64,000 bases of DNA. Source: HGM04593 sp045636125. GTDB lineage: Bacteria > Bacteroidota > Bacteroidia > Bacteroidales > Bacteroidaceae. Position 1 is the stretch's first letter, and the number at the start of each line of letters is the position of its first letter. Location: positions 1-64,000 of the forward strand of contig JAZTWX010000020.1 in NCBI GenBank assembly GCA_045636125.1, written 5' to 3'. Under the pieces are notes generated by a model. That model did no database searches. It worked only from the letters and a program-made list of their open reading frames with translations, and was not told the origin of the DNA. Position numbers and translations under genes: made by a program. Positions 1 through 9,182 of this stretch are shown piece after piece.

Positions 1-1
1 C

Positions 2-895
2 CGACTTCCCACCCGCCCCTACTGGAAGTGCTACGAGATTGAGTACGACCGCCACGCTTACGATGGCCACAACTGGCTCTACGTCAACCTCCCGCTCGAC
101 GAGATAAAGCAGATGGCAATTGCATCAATCAAGGACAGCACAATGATGTATTTTTCGTGCGATGTGGGCAAGTACCTCGACACCAAACGCGGCACACTCG
201 ACATTAACAACTACAATTACGACAAGCTCTTCGGCGTTGAGTTCACAATGGACAAACGCGAGAGAGTGATGACATACGACAGCGGTTCGTCGCACGCAAT
301 GACACTGAAAGCAGTGGACATCGACAGCAACGGCAAGCCCACAAAATGGCAGGTAGAGAACAGCTGGGGCGCAGCCAGCGGCTTCAAAGGAACATTGATA
401 ATGACCGACGAGTGGTTCGACGAGTATATGTTCCGCCTCGTGGTGAACAAGAAATATGTTCCCGCAAAGGTGCTCGATGTGCTCAAGGAGAAACCCACAA
501 TGCTCCCCGCCTGGGACCCTATGTTTGCACCCGAGGAGGGCAAGGCCCCGGTTGCCGACAACAATTCAGACACAAAACCTTATAAAGTATTCTGCAAGGT
601 ATACAGCAGGGCCAAATCAATGGCAATGACCGAATTCTTTATGATGATTGATTACGGGCAGAAGAGAGAAAAAAAGGGCGCATTGGATACCATTGTCGAC
701 AAAGACGGCAATAAAATACTTTTCAACTCCGACATTGGCATCATCAACTATATGCTTAAAAGAGGCTGGGAGTTGACCGAATATAGTTTCAGTGAAACTA
801 ATGGAACTTATATCTTCGCAAAAATGGTAACAAGCGACGAAGAGATTGCCAACGGTTTCTACACCCTTGCCGACTACAAGAAAGAACACAAATAA
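2..895 (+). CDS. pepC: Aminopeptidase C / bleomycin hydrolase family (C1), C-terminal part, with extra C-terminal domain
   Basis: The frame is open from the first bases of the window, so the 5' part, including the catalytic cysteine, lies outside. What remains matches the C-terminal half of bleomycin hydrolase/PepC cysteine peptidases: the stretch ending MAIASIKD, the FGVEFTM segment, the catalytic His in SSHAMT (codon 293-295) and the catalytic Asn in VENSWG (codon 359-361), then MTDEWFDEY and LPAWDPM. The family removes N-terminal residues from peptides, usually in the cytoplasm. Family members normally end a few residues after WDPM, and in the yeast enzyme that C-terminus lies in the active-site cleft. 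Here about 110 further residues follow (nt 545-892), containing FNSDIGIINYM and RGWELTEY, which resemble a small domain I associate with Bacteroides hypothetical proteins. The peptidase assignment is firm; the role of the extra domain is unknown. A terminator follows. Confidence 0.93.
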   Translation, partial: RLPTRPYWKCYEIEYDRHAYDGHNWLYVNLPLDEIKQMAIASIKDSTMMYFSCDVGKYLDTKRGTLDINNYNYDKLFGVEFTMDKRERVMTYDSGSSHAMTLKAVDIDSNGKPTKWQVENSWGAASGFKGTLIMTDEWFDEYMFRLVVNKKYVPAKVLDVLKEKPTMLPAWDPMFAPEEGKAPVADNNSDTKPYKVFCKVYSRAKSMAMTEFFMMIDYGQKREKKGALDTIVDKDGNKILFNSDIGIINYMLKRGWELTEYSFSETNGTYIFAKMVTSDEEIANGFYTLADYKKEHK

Positions 896-920
896 AGCGA
901 ACAACCATCGTTAATGCACA

Positions 921-955
921 CAGCCGCCCCACAAAAAGGGCGGCTGTTTTTTATT
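921..955 (+). terminator. Rho-independent terminator of the aminopeptidase C gene
   Basis: The 9-bp stem CAGCCGCCC (921-929) / GGGCGGCTG (938-946) with an 8-nt loop is followed by a T-rich tract (947-955), 26 bases after the peptidase stop codon. It separates the peptidase gene from the dcw operon. Confidence 0.9.
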
Positions 956-1090
956 TACCACTCAACAACGACCGTTTGAACACCATTTTGCACCACACTG
1001 CCACCCCACCGAACAACAGGCTTATTTTCAGCCCCGTAGAACAAACGCCAACCTGTTGAAAACTTTCGAAAAAATAATTTTTGTTTTATG

Positions 1091-1121
1091 GTGGGGAATT
1101 GTGGGGAATTGTGTAATTTTG
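1091..1121 (+). promoter_or_regulatory. dcw promoter with MraZ-type operator repeats
   Basis: Two exact copies of GTGGGGAATT (1091-1100, 1101-1110) and a partial third starting GTG (1111) stand directly upstream of mraZ. MraZ in other bacteria binds TGGGN repeats separated by 5 nt, and TGGGG-AATTG-TGGGG fits that spacing exactly. A Bacteroidetes -7 element TAATTTTG lies at 1114-1121. No clear -33 TTTG is seen; the repeats occupy that position. Autoregulation by MraZ is inferred. Confidence 0.75.
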
Positions 1122-1150
1122 AAACGAATTATATATATTGGCTTTAATAT

Positions 1151-1615
1151 ATGCGTTTAATTGGCAACATAGAGGCAAAAACCGACAGCAAAGGCAGAGT
1201 TTTCCTGCCCGCCTGTTTCCGTCGCGAGCTGCGTACCGATGCTTGCGACACACTTATGTTGCGCAAAGATGTGCACCAGAAGTGCCTTGTGCTCTACCCG
1301 CTCGAGAGCTGGAACGCACAGCTCGACCTGCTGCGCAGCCGCCTCGACAAATGGAACGCACGCCACCAGATGATTTTCCGCCAGTTTGTGGCCGATGTGG
1401 AGGAGTTGCACATAGACAGTAACGGCCGCATCCTGCTACCGAAGAGATACCTCAAGATGGCCGACATTGAGGGAGAGGTGCGCTTCATAGGCATGGACGA
1501 CACAATAGAAATTTGGGCAAAAGAGAAGCTCGACAAGCCATTTATGAATCCCGAAGAGTTCAGCAGCGAGCTCGAAAAGATTATGACAACAGAGAAAGGA
1601 GGCCACAATGAGTGA
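1151..1615 (+). CDS. mraZ: Transcriptional regulator MraZ
   Basis: A 154-residue protein, the usual MraZ length, with two SpoVT-AbrB-like halves. Each half carries the conserved DSxGR core: DSKGRVFLP near residue 13 and DSNGRILLP near residue 83. MraZ forms a ring-shaped oligomer that binds TGGGN repeats upstream of its own gene and tunes expression of the division and cell-wall cluster. It is the first gene of the dcw operon, and its stop overlaps the start of rsmH by 8 bases, suggesting translational coupling. The ATG at 1151 was chosen because the protein then opens with the typical xGNxEAKxDSKGR; it lies 30 bases after a -7 element. The operator-like repeats at 1091-1111 are the likely target. 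Confidence 0.96.
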   Translation: MRLIGNIEAKTDSKGRVFLPACFRRELRTDACDTLMLRKDVHQKCLVLYPLESWNAQLDLLRSRLDKWNARHQMIFRQFVADVEELHIDSNGRILLPKRYLKMADIEGEVRFIGMDDTIEIWAKEKLDKPFMNPEEFSSELEKIMTTEKGGHNE

Positions 1616-2525
1616 GGAACTTGTATACCACACCCCGGTGATGCTCAAGGAGAGTGTCGACGGGATGGAGATTAAAGACGGTGATGTGTGCGTCGATGTT
1701 ACATTCGGCGGTGGAGGCCACTCGCGCGAAATTCTTTCGCGATTGGGGAAAAAGGGACACCTCTACAGTTTCGACCAGGACGAGGATGCCGAACAGAATG
1801 CCCCCAGCGACAAGCGCTTCACATTCGTGAGAAGCAATTTCCGCTTCCTCTACAATTTCCTGCGCTACCACGATGCAACCGCCATCGACGCCCTGCTTGC
1901 CGACCTCGGTGTTTCGGGGCACCACTTCGACGACGAGACACGCGGTTTTTCGTTCCGCTTCGACGCAGAACTCGATATGAGAATGAACAAGCGCGGCGGC
2001 ACCACCGCGGCCGACCTCTTGAACAACGCAACCGAGGAGGAGCTTGCAAGAATATTCAAACTATACGGCGAACTTAACTGCGCCCGCAAACTGGCGGCAA
2101 CGATTGTAAAGAGACGCGCAGCGCAGCCCTTTGTGCGAGTAAACGACCTCATTGAGGCTGCAAAGCCCTTCTGCCCGCCACAGCGCGAAAAGAAAGAGCT
2201 TGCAAAGGTGTTCCAGGCACTGCGCATTGAGGTGAACCACGAAATGGACGCCCTCAAGGAGATGCTCACACAGGCAGGCGAAGCACTGAAACTCGGTGGA
2301 CGCCTTGTGGTGATAACCTACCACTCGCTCGAAGACCGCCTTGTGAAGAATTTTATGAAGAGCGGCAACATTGAGGGCAATATCGAGAAGGACTTTTTCG
2401 GGCGCGTAACATCGCCTTTCGATATGAAAAAAGTGATAATACCCACCGACGAGGAGCAGCAACGCAACCCCCGTTCGCGCAGTGCAAAATTGCGCATAGC
2501 CATTAAGAAGGAGGAGCAACAATGA
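1608..2525 (+). CDS. rsmH: 16S rRNA (cytosine-1402-N4)-methyltransferase RsmH
   Basis: A 305-residue SAM-dependent methyltransferase (MraW family). The opening YHTPVMLKE and the SAM-binding loop VDVTFGGGGHS are diagnostic, as are DLGVSGHHFD, GFSFRFDAELDMRM and ITYHSLEDRLVK in the C-terminal half. It methylates N4 of C1402 in the 16S rRNA P site. The gene overlaps mraZ by 8 bases and the following ftsL-like gene by 4, as usual for the second gene of a dcw cluster. Length and motifs are complete. Confidence 0.97.
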   Translation: MSEELVYHTPVMLKESVDGMEIKDGDVCVDVTFGGGGHSREILSRLGKKGHLYSFDQDEDAEQNAPSDKRFTFVRSNFRFLYNFLRYHDATAIDALLADLGVSGHHFDDETRGFSFRFDAELDMRMNKRGGTTAADLLNNATEEELARIFKLYGELNCARKLAATIVKRRAAQPFVRVNDLIEAAKPFCPPQREKKELAKVFQALRIEVNHEMDALKEMLTQAGEALKLGGRLVVITYHSLEDRLVKNFMKSGNIEGNIEKDFFGRVTSPFDMKKVIIPTDEEQQRNPRSRSAKLRIAIKKEEQQ

Positions 2526-2860
2526 GCGACACACCCAAGAAAAAGAAGAAAAAAGGCGGCTTTATGACATTCATCTTCGGCGGCCGTTTTTTTAGCAGCG
2601 AACTCTTCCTGGGCAACGCCTGGCTGCTTGGAATGGTGGTTATATACTCGTTCATATATGTGAGCAACCGATACGCCTTCCAGCAGGAGTTGCGCGAGAT
2701 TGAACACCTGAAACGTGTGAGACTCGACCTCCGTTACGACCTTTTGACCATACAGAGCGAATTTTCGGACAAAAGCCGACAGTCGCACGTGGAACGATAC
2801 ATACAAGAAAATAACAGCGAACTCAAAACAGCGACAAGACCACCCTTTTCCATTGAATAG
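2522..2860 (+). CDS. ftsL: FtsL-like single-pass division protein
   Basis: A 112-residue bitopic membrane protein. It has a Lys-rich cytoplasmic start (KKKKKK near residue 6), one transmembrane segment around residues 30-48, and a short extracytoplasmic helical region (residues 50-95) suited to a coiled coil. FtsL proteins diverge too far for sequence matching, so the call rests on size, topology and position between rsmH and the septal PBP gene. FtsL pairs with FtsB (DivIC) and FtsQ in the septal complex that activates FtsW-FtsI. The start overlaps the rsmH stop by 4 bases and the stop is 2 bases before ftsI, so tight coupling is expected. Confidence 0.8.
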   Translation: MSDTPKKKKKKGGFMTFIFGGRFFSSELFLGNAWLLGMVVIYSFIYVSNRYAFQQELREIEHLKRVRLDLRYDLLTIQSEFSDKSRQSHVERYIQENNSELKTATRPPFSIE

Positions 2861-2862
2861 AT

Positions 2863-5088
2863 ATGTTCGACTTTAAGAAAGACATAATTTTCCGCTTTAA
2901 GCTGCTCGTGCTTTTTGTCTTCGGCATCTGGGCCGTGATAATTATCACGAAGGCAGGGTTTGTTATGTTCAAGGAGAGGGATTTCTGGAACGAGATACGC
3001 GAGAGGGGCATAAAATACAACCAGCCTATACCCGCAAAACGCGGAAACATTTTAAGCGACAATGGCGAGATAATGGTGAGCAGCCTCATCAAGTACCGTG
3101 TGTTCATTGATTTCGACTACACCGACCCAAACAGCAAGGTAACAGAAAAGAAGGTACGCCACAGGAAAGACTCCATTTGGAACGCCGACGTGCGCGCCCT
3201 CTCGCGCGAGCTCTCGAAAATGCTGCCACAATGGAGCACCGACGATTTTGAGAACCATCTGCGCCGCGGTATGGAGCTCAACCGCAAACGCAGCAAGGGC
3301 CGCCGCAAGTACCCTTTGTGCCCCGGCAACAACCGCTATATAACATACTCACAGTTCAAGGAGCTCAAGAAGATGCCCATCCTCTCGCTCTCGTCGGCCT
3401 ATTCGGGCATAATTACCGACGATTTTGTCGACCGCAAGAAGATTTTCGGTTCGCTTGGCAAAAGCACGCTCGGTGATATTGTAGCCAGCGAGAGCAAGAG
3501 CGGTAAAAAAATTAACGTGAGCTACGGCATTGAACAGACATACGATTCGTTGCTACGCGGGAAGGACGGCGTGGGACGCAAGGAAAAGTCGCGTCTGCGC
3601 ATCGACGCCCCCGCAAGGAACGGAGTAGATATTCAGACAACGCTCAATGTCGAAATGCAGGACATTTGCGAGAAGGCGCTGAAGAACCAACTTATAAAGC
3701 GTGACGCAATGGCCGGGTGGGCTATCCTTATGGAGACTGAAAGCGGCGACATAAAGGCTATTGTAAACCTCACGAAGGTGGGCGAGGGAATATATATCGA
3801 GACCAACGAACAGACAGCCAACAGCCAGACACCCAACCACGCGCTGTGCAATCTGATGGAGCCTGGCTCAATTTTCAAGACCGTGGCACTTGCGGCTGCA
3901 ATGGAAGAGGGGAAGATAAAGACAACCGACTCGGTGCCCCACCACGGCGGAAAGCACCGTTTCTACGGCAACAGCGTAATCAGCGACAGCCACAAGCCCG
4001 CCGCAGGAACAACGCACTACAGCATAACCGAGGTGTTGAAATACTCTTCGAACATTGGAATGGGCGAGATTATAAACCGCGGCTTCAAGAACAACCCCAA
4101 GGCTTTCACCGACAAGCTCAATGAGTTTGGAATGCGCAACAACTACCGCCTCATAAGCAAAGAGGCTACGCCTATGTTTGCCAACCCCGCGCAAAGGACC
4201 TGGTCGCTTAGTGACCTTGTTTCGCTCTCCTACGGATATGCGTCTATGATGACATCCATTAATATGGTAACCTTCTACAACGCGATAGCCAACGGGGGCG
4301 ACCTTATGAAGCCCCGCCTTGTAAAAAGGATTGTACAGGACGGCGAGACGGTTCAGGAGTTCCCCACCGAGGTGCTTAAAAGAGGCATAATGTCGCGCTC
4401 AACCACCCGCGAGCTCACCAAAATGCTCATTGAGGTTGTAAACGCCAAGGACGGTACCGGCGGCAATGCAAAGACACGCAATTTCGTATCGGCCGGAAAG
4501 ACCGGAACAGCCCGCATTGCAAAGAACGGAAACTACAACTACTCTCCCAAAGAGTATCTGCTCAGTTTCTGCGGTTTCTTCCCCGCCGACAAGCCGCAAT
4601 ATACCTGCATTGTACAAATGACAAACTTCAAGCGACCTATTTCGGGAGGTATGACATCGGGAGAGGTTTTCAAGGAGATTGCCGAGAACATTATGGCAAA
4701 GCAGGAGCGCGTATCCATTAAAATGGGAAAAGACACGGTGAATGCGCTGCTGCCCACTATTAAAAAAGGTAATATGAACGCGGCAAGCTACCTTATTGAC
4801 AAAATGGACATTGATATTGAGAGCGACTACAGCACATCGGCCGATGAAGAGCCCGAATGGGGTGTTGCAAAGGAGGAGAACAACGGCGTCACTCTCACAG
4901 GAATTGAATTTGCAGAAAACACAATACCCAACACTGTGGGGATGGGAGCAAAGGACGCTCTCTACCTTATGAAAAAAGCGGGCCTGCGTGCGCACATCAA
5001 CGGATATGGCAAAGTTGTGTCGCAAAGCCTGCAGGCCGGGACAAAAGCACCGAGAGGCGCATATGTCACACTAACTCTGAAACCTTAA
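2863..5088 (+). CDS. ftsI: Septal penicillin-binding protein (transpeptidase) with C-terminal PASTA domain
   Basis: A 741-residue class B PBP. It has an N-terminal membrane anchor (about residues 12-32), then the PBP dimerisation domain (from IPAKRGNILSDNG), then the transpeptidase domain with the three active-site motifs: Ser336-I-F-Lys in EPGSIFKT, S395-S-N in YSSN, and K546-T-G in SAGKTGTA. The last 60 residues form one PASTA domain (IPNTVGMGAKDALYLMKKAGL to the end), a fold that can bind muropeptides. The protein cross-links septal peptidoglycan in the periplasm together with FtsW, encoded four genes downstream. It lies 2 bases after ftsL and 5 before murE. The PASTA-bearing form is usual for Bacteroidetes FtsI. 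Confidence 0.95.
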   Translation: MFDFKKDIIFRFKLLVLFVFGIWAVIIITKAGFVMFKERDFWNEIRERGIKYNQPIPAKRGNILSDNGEIMVSSLIKYRVFIDFDYTDPNSKVTEKKVRHRKDSIWNADVRALSRELSKMLPQWSTDDFENHLRRGMELNRKRSKGRRKYPLCPGNNRYITYSQFKELKKMPILSLSSAYSGIITDDFVDRKKIFGSLGKSTLGDIVASESKSGKKINVSYGIEQTYDSLLRGKDGVGRKEKSRLRIDAPARNGVDIQTTLNVEMQDICEKALKNQLIKRDAMAGWAILMETESGDIKAIVNLTKVGEGIYIETNEQTANSQTPNHALCNLMEPGSIFKTVALAAAMEEGKIKTTDSVPHHGGKHRFYGNSVISDSHKPAAGTTHYSITEVLKYSSNIGMGEIINRGFKNNPKAFTDKLNEFGMRNNYRLISKEATPMFANPAQRTWSLSDLVSLSYGYASMMTSINMVTFYNAIANGGDLMKPRLVKRIVQDGETVQEFPTEVLKRGIMSRSTTRELTKMLIEVVNAKDGTGGNAKTRNFVSAGKTGTARIAKNGNYNYSPKEYLLSFCGFFPADKPQYTCIVQMTNFKRPISGGMTSGEVFKEIAENIMAKQERVSIKMGKDTVNALLPTIKKGNMNAASYLIDKMDIDIESDYSTSADEEPEWGVAKEENNGVTLTGIEFAENTIPNTVGMGAKDALYLMKKAGLRAHINGYGKVVSQSLQAGTKAPRGAYVTLTLKP

Positions 5089-5093
5089 AAGCT

Positions 5094-6548
5094 ATGAGAT
5101 TAAGTGAAATTACAAGAGAAATTGGTTACACACAGATAGTACTCCCAAAAGAGGAGGTTAACATCACAGGCGTGAACATCGACTCGCGACAAGTGAAAGA
5201 GGGCGATATATTCATTGCCATAAAAGGTACACAGGTAGACGGTCACCAATACATCGCTGCTGCCGAGGAGAAGGGAGCCGTAGCCATTGTATGCGAAACA
5301 ATGCCCGAGCGCCTACACCCCGAAAAGGCCTATATTAAAGTACAGTCGGCACAGAGTGTCGCCGGCAAGGTTGCCACAATTTTCTACGGCAAGCCCACCG
5401 AAAAGCTCAAACTGGTGGGCGTTACAGGCACAAACGGCAAGACTACAATTGCTACCCTGCTCTATGAATTGTTTATGGAGATGGGGCACAAATGCGGCCT
5501 TCTTTCAACCGTGTGCAACTACATCAACGGCACAGCCTACCCGTCGACCCACACAACCCCCGACGCGGTAAACCTCAACCGCCTGCTTGGCCAGATGGTT
5601 GATGAGGGTTGCGAGTATGCATTTATGGAGGTGAGCTCACACTCACTTGCCCAGGAGAGAGTGGCCGGGATACGCTTTGCGGGAGGAATTTTCACAAACC
5701 TCACACGCGACCACATCGATTTCCACGAGACGATGGACAACTACCTCAAATGCAAGAAAAGTTTCTTCGACGCGCTGCCCCGCGACGCTTTTGCAATAAC
5801 AAATGCCGACGACAGGAACGGCGCTGTGATGGTGCAGAACACCCGTGCCGACATAAAGAAATATTCTACTCGCACACTGTGCGACTACAAGGCCCGCATA
5901 GTTGAAACCCACCTCGACGGTATGGTGCTCGAATTCAACAACCGCGAATTTGCCACCCCGCTCACAGGACGTTTCAACGTGAGCAACCTGCTCGCCATTT
6001 TTGGTGCGGCGGTGGAGCTTGGTAAGGAGCCCGAAGAGGTTCTGCGTGTGTTGAGCACCTTGAAACCCGTTTCGGGACGCTTCGAGACATTGCACTCACC
6101 CAATGGTTTTTCGGCAATTGTCGATTATGCCCACACCCCCGACGCTATAAAGAACGTGCTTGGCACGGTAAACGAGGTTCTGCGCGGCCGCGGCAACATT
6201 ATCACCGTGGTGGGAGCAGGCGGCAACCGCGACAAGGGCAAGCGCCCCATTATGGCGCAGGAGGCCGTGAAGGGAAGCAACCGCGTGATAATAACATCGG
6301 ACAACCCCCGTTTCGAGGATCCGCAGGAGATTATAAACGATATGCTCGCAGGGCTCACCGACGAGCAGAAGAAGAACGTGCTCTCAATCACCGACCGCAA
6401 GGAGGCCATAAGAACAGCCTGCGCGCTTGCCACAAAAGGCGATGTAATTGTGGTAGCCGGCAAGGGACACGAGAATTACCAGGACGTACAGGGAGTAAAA
6501 CATCACTTCGACGACAAAGAGGTTCTAAGAGAGATTTTCAACATATAA
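5094..6548 (+). CDS. murE: UDP-MurNAc-L-Ala-D-Glu:meso-diaminopimelate ligase MurE
   Basis: A 484-residue Mur ligase with the three expected domains: an N-terminal UDP-binding domain, a central ATPase domain with the P-loop TGTNGKTT (residues 111-118), and a C-terminal domain. The motif DNPR beginning at Asp403 is the signature of enzymes specific for meso-diaminopimelate; lysine-adding MurE enzymes differ there. It adds the third residue of the peptidoglycan stem peptide in the cytoplasm. Together with MurC and MurD of the same operon it supplies the UDP-MurNAc tripeptide. MurF, which would act next, is not encoded in this window. Confidence 0.96.
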   Translation: MRLSEITREIGYTQIVLPKEEVNITGVNIDSRQVKEGDIFIAIKGTQVDGHQYIAAAEEKGAVAIVCETMPERLHPEKAYIKVQSAQSVAGKVATIFYGKPTEKLKLVGVTGTNGKTTIATLLYELFMEMGHKCGLLSTVCNYINGTAYPSTHTTPDAVNLNRLLGQMVDEGCEYAFMEVSSHSLAQERVAGIRFAGGIFTNLTRDHIDFHETMDNYLKCKKSFFDALPRDAFAITNADDRNGAVMVQNTRADIKKYSTRTLCDYKARIVETHLDGMVLEFNNREFATPLTGRFNVSNLLAIFGAAVELGKEPEEVLRVLSTLKPVSGRFETLHSPNGFSAIVDYAHTPDAIKNVLGTVNEVLRGRGNIITVVGAGGNRDKGKRPIMAQEAVKGSNRVIITSDNPRFEDPQEIINDMLAGLTDEQKKNVLSITDRKEAIRTACALATKGDVIVVAGKGHENYQDVQGVKHHFDDKEVLREIFNI

Positions 6549-6571
6549 TAATATATAATATAAGGTAGAAG

Positions 6572-7828
6572 ATGTTGTACCACATTTCAAAATTCCTGCA
6601 AGAGTGCGATTTCCCGGGTGCGCGCCTTTTCGGCTACACCTCGTTCAGGGCACTAATGGCAATTGTGCTCGCTCTGCTCATATCGGCTATCTTTGGCGAG
6701 TATTTCATACGATACTTCAAGAAAAGACAGATATCGGAGACCTTGCGCGACCTCGACAAGAACAACCTCAAGGTGGGCGTACCCACAATGGGTGGCCTCA
6801 TAATAATTGTGGCAATATTGGTTCCTTGCCTCCTGCTCGGCCGCTTGGACAATGTCTATATGATTCTGCTGCTCGTTACAACCGTGTGGCTGGGAATTGT
6901 AGGCTTTGCCGACGACTATATAAAGACCTTCAAAAAGAACAAGGACGGAATACCTGGCAAGGTGAAGGTGGTTGCACAGGTGGGGCTTGGACTGCTCATC
7001 GGCCTTACCCTTTATTTGAGCCCGCAAGCCGTTATGCGCGAAAACGTTACAGTAAACGTCAACAACAACATAGAGGTGCAGCACCGCGCTACCCCCGAAA
7101 AACACAACAAAACCACTATACCATTTGTAAAAAACCACAACCTGGGGTACAACGAGATTATGGCGTTCTGCGGGAAATACTCAACCGCTGCCGGCTGGGT
7201 ACTCTTTGTTATTGTTACGGTGTTTATTGTAACAGCCGTGTCGAACGGAGCCAACCTCAACGACGGAATGGACGGTATGCTCGCAGGCAACTCGGCAATT
7301 ATAGGCGTTGCGCTGGCCGTGCTGGCCTACGTGTCGAGCCACGTGGGGTGGGCCGAATATCTTAACATAATGTTCTTGCCGGGCAGCGAAGAGGTTGTTA
7401 TCTTCTCGTTTGCATTCATCGGTGCGCTCATTGGCTTCCTGTGGTACAACTCGTTCCCCGCACAGGTGTTTATGGGCGACACGGGCAGCCTCACCATCGG
7501 AGGTATCATTGCTGTTATTGCAATTCTCATTCACAAGGAGATTCTGCTTGTGTTGCTCTGCGGAATATTTGTGGTAGAGAACCTTTCGGTGATGGCACAG
7601 GTTGCATACTTCAAAAGCGGCAAGAAAAAGGGTGTAAGACAGAGACTCTTCCGCTGCACCCCTCTGCACCACCATTATACCATAAGCGACGACAAGCTCG
7701 ACAGCAGCAGCAAATATGTGTTCAAAGGGCCCAAAAAGCCTATGCACGAGGCCAAAGTGACCATAAGATTCTGGATTGTGACTATCATTATGGCCGCAAT
7801 CACACTAATGACATTGAAGATAAGATAG
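6572..7828 (+). CDS. mraY: Phospho-MurNAc-pentapeptide translocase MraY
   Basis: A polytopic membrane enzyme of 418 residues, about 60 longer than the E. coli protein. Conserved sites include PTMGG (residues 71-75), the Asp pair D114-D115 in GFADDYIK, NLNDGMDGM (residues 228-236) and the histidine cluster LHHHY near the C-terminus. It transfers phospho-MurNAc-pentapeptide to undecaprenyl phosphate, giving lipid I on the inner face of the membrane. The extra length is largely a hydrophilic insert at about residues 155-195, a feature I associate with Bacteroidetes MraY. It sits 23 bases after murE and 6 before murD. Confidence 0.96.
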   Translation: MLYHISKFLQECDFPGARLFGYTSFRALMAIVLALLISAIFGEYFIRYFKKRQISETLRDLDKNNLKVGVPTMGGLIIIVAILVPCLLLGRLDNVYMILLLVTTVWLGIVGFADDYIKTFKKNKDGIPGKVKVVAQVGLGLLIGLTLYLSPQAVMRENVTVNVNNNIEVQHRATPEKHNKTTIPFVKNHNLGYNEIMAFCGKYSTAAGWVLFVIVTVFIVTAVSNGANLNDGMDGMLAGNSAIIGVALAVLAYVSSHVGWAEYLNIMFLPGSEEVVIFSFAFIGALIGFLWYNSFPAQVFMGDTGSLTIGGIIAVIAILIHKEILLVLLCGIFVVENLSVMAQVAYFKSGKKKGVRQRLFRCTPLHHHYTISDDKLDSSSKYVFKGPKKPMHEAKVTIRFWIVTIIMAAITLMTLKIR

Positions 7829-7834
7829 AAGAGA

Positions 7835-9166
7835 ATGGAAAAGAAGATTGTAATACTTGGCGCAGGCGAGAGCGGTTGCGGAGCAGCCGTGCTTGCAACA
7901 AAATTAGGGTTCGATGTATTTGTTTCGGACTTTGGAAGCATTGCCGACAAATATAAGAAGATGCTCGACGAGCGCAACATACGCTGGGAAGAAAAACAGC
8001 ACAGCGAGGATATAATTTTGAGCGCTGCCGAGGTTATAAAAAGCCCCGGTATACCCCACGAGGCACCCATAATTGTAAAAATAAAGAAGGCCGGTATTCC
8101 CATTATTTCGGAAATTGAGTTTGCAGGGCGCTACACCAACGCCAAAATGATATGTATCACCGGCAGCAACGGAAAGACCACCACAACCTCGCTCATATAC
8201 CACATTTTCCGCGAGGCCGGGCTCAACGTGGGCCTTGCCGGCAACATCGGCAACAGCCTTGCCCTGCAGGTGGCCGAGGACGACAAGGATTACTATATTG
8301 TGGAATTGAGCAGCTTTCAGCTCGATAATATGTATGAGTTCCGCGCCAATGTTGCGGTGCTTATGAACATCACTCCCGACCATATGGACCGTTACGAGCA
8401 CAAGATGCAGAATTATGTAGATGCAAAATTCCGCATCCTGCAGAACCAGCAACAGGACGACGCGTTCGTTTACTGGAACGACGACCCCATTATTGCACGC
8501 GAGCTCCCCAAATACAAACACGGGAAGCTCTACCCCTTTGCCGAAAAGAACAACGGTTCAATGGCCGCCTACACCGACGAGCACAAGCTCATCTTCACCG
8601 AGCCCACGCCTTTTAATATGGAGCTCGAAGAGCTGTCGCTCACCGGCAAGCACAACCTCTACAATTCAATGGCCGCAGGTATTTCGGCCAACGTTGCAGG
8701 TATACGCAAAGAGACCATACGCGAAGCGCTTGGCAGCTTTGCAGGCGTGGAGCACCGCCTCGAAAAGGTGAAGAAGATTGACGGGGTGGAATATATAAAC
8801 GACTCAAAAGCCACTAACGTGAACAGCTGCTGGTATGCACTGCAGAGTATGCGCACAAAAACCGTGCTTATACTGGGCGGAAAGGACAAAGGAAACGACT
8901 ACAGCGAGATTGCCGACCTTGTAAAAGAGAAGTGCAGCGGCCTTGTGTTCCTGGGAGCCGACAACAGCAAGCTGCAGGAGTTTTTCGCATCGTACGGCCT
9001 GCCTATTGCCGACACACACTCGATGCAGGAGTGCGTTGAGGCGGCACGCAAAATGGCAAAGAGCGGCGAAACGGTACTTTTGAGCCCCTGCTGCGCAAGC
9101 TTCGACCTCTTCAAGAGCTACGAGGACAGGGGAGAACAGTTCAAGAACATAGTTAACGCATTATAA
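7835..9166 (+). CDS. murD: UDP-MurNAc-L-alanine:D-glutamate ligase MurD
   Basis: A 443-residue Mur ligase. The N-terminal Rossmann-like UMAG-binding region (VILGAGESGCGAA), the P-loop GSNGKTTTT in the central domain, the TPDHMDRY segment and the C-terminal NDSKATN and LGGKDKG motifs all identify MurD rather than MurC, E or F. It adds D-glutamate to UDP-MurNAc-L-Ala in the cytoplasm using ATP. The gene is 6 bases after mraY and 16 before ftsW, in the usual dcw order. Confidence 0.96.
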   Translation: MEKKIVILGAGESGCGAAVLATKLGFDVFVSDFGSIADKYKKMLDERNIRWEEKQHSEDIILSAAEVIKSPGIPHEAPIIVKIKKAGIPIISEIEFAGRYTNAKMICITGSNGKTTTTSLIYHIFREAGLNVGLAGNIGNSLALQVAEDDKDYYIVELSSFQLDNMYEFRANVAVLMNITPDHMDRYEHKMQNYVDAKFRILQNQQQDDAFVYWNDDPIIARELPKYKHGKLYPFAEKNNGSMAAYTDEHKLIFTEPTPFNMELEELSLTGKHNLYNSMAAGISANVAGIRKETIREALGSFAGVEHRLEKVKKIDGVEYINDSKATNVNSCWYALQSMRTKTVLILGGKDKGNDYSEIADLVKEKCSGLVFLGADNSKLQEFFASYGLPIADTHSMQECVEAARKMAKSGETVLLSPCCASFDLFKSYEDRGEQFKNIVNAL

Positions 9167-9182
9167 CAAAGAAACAGCCACA

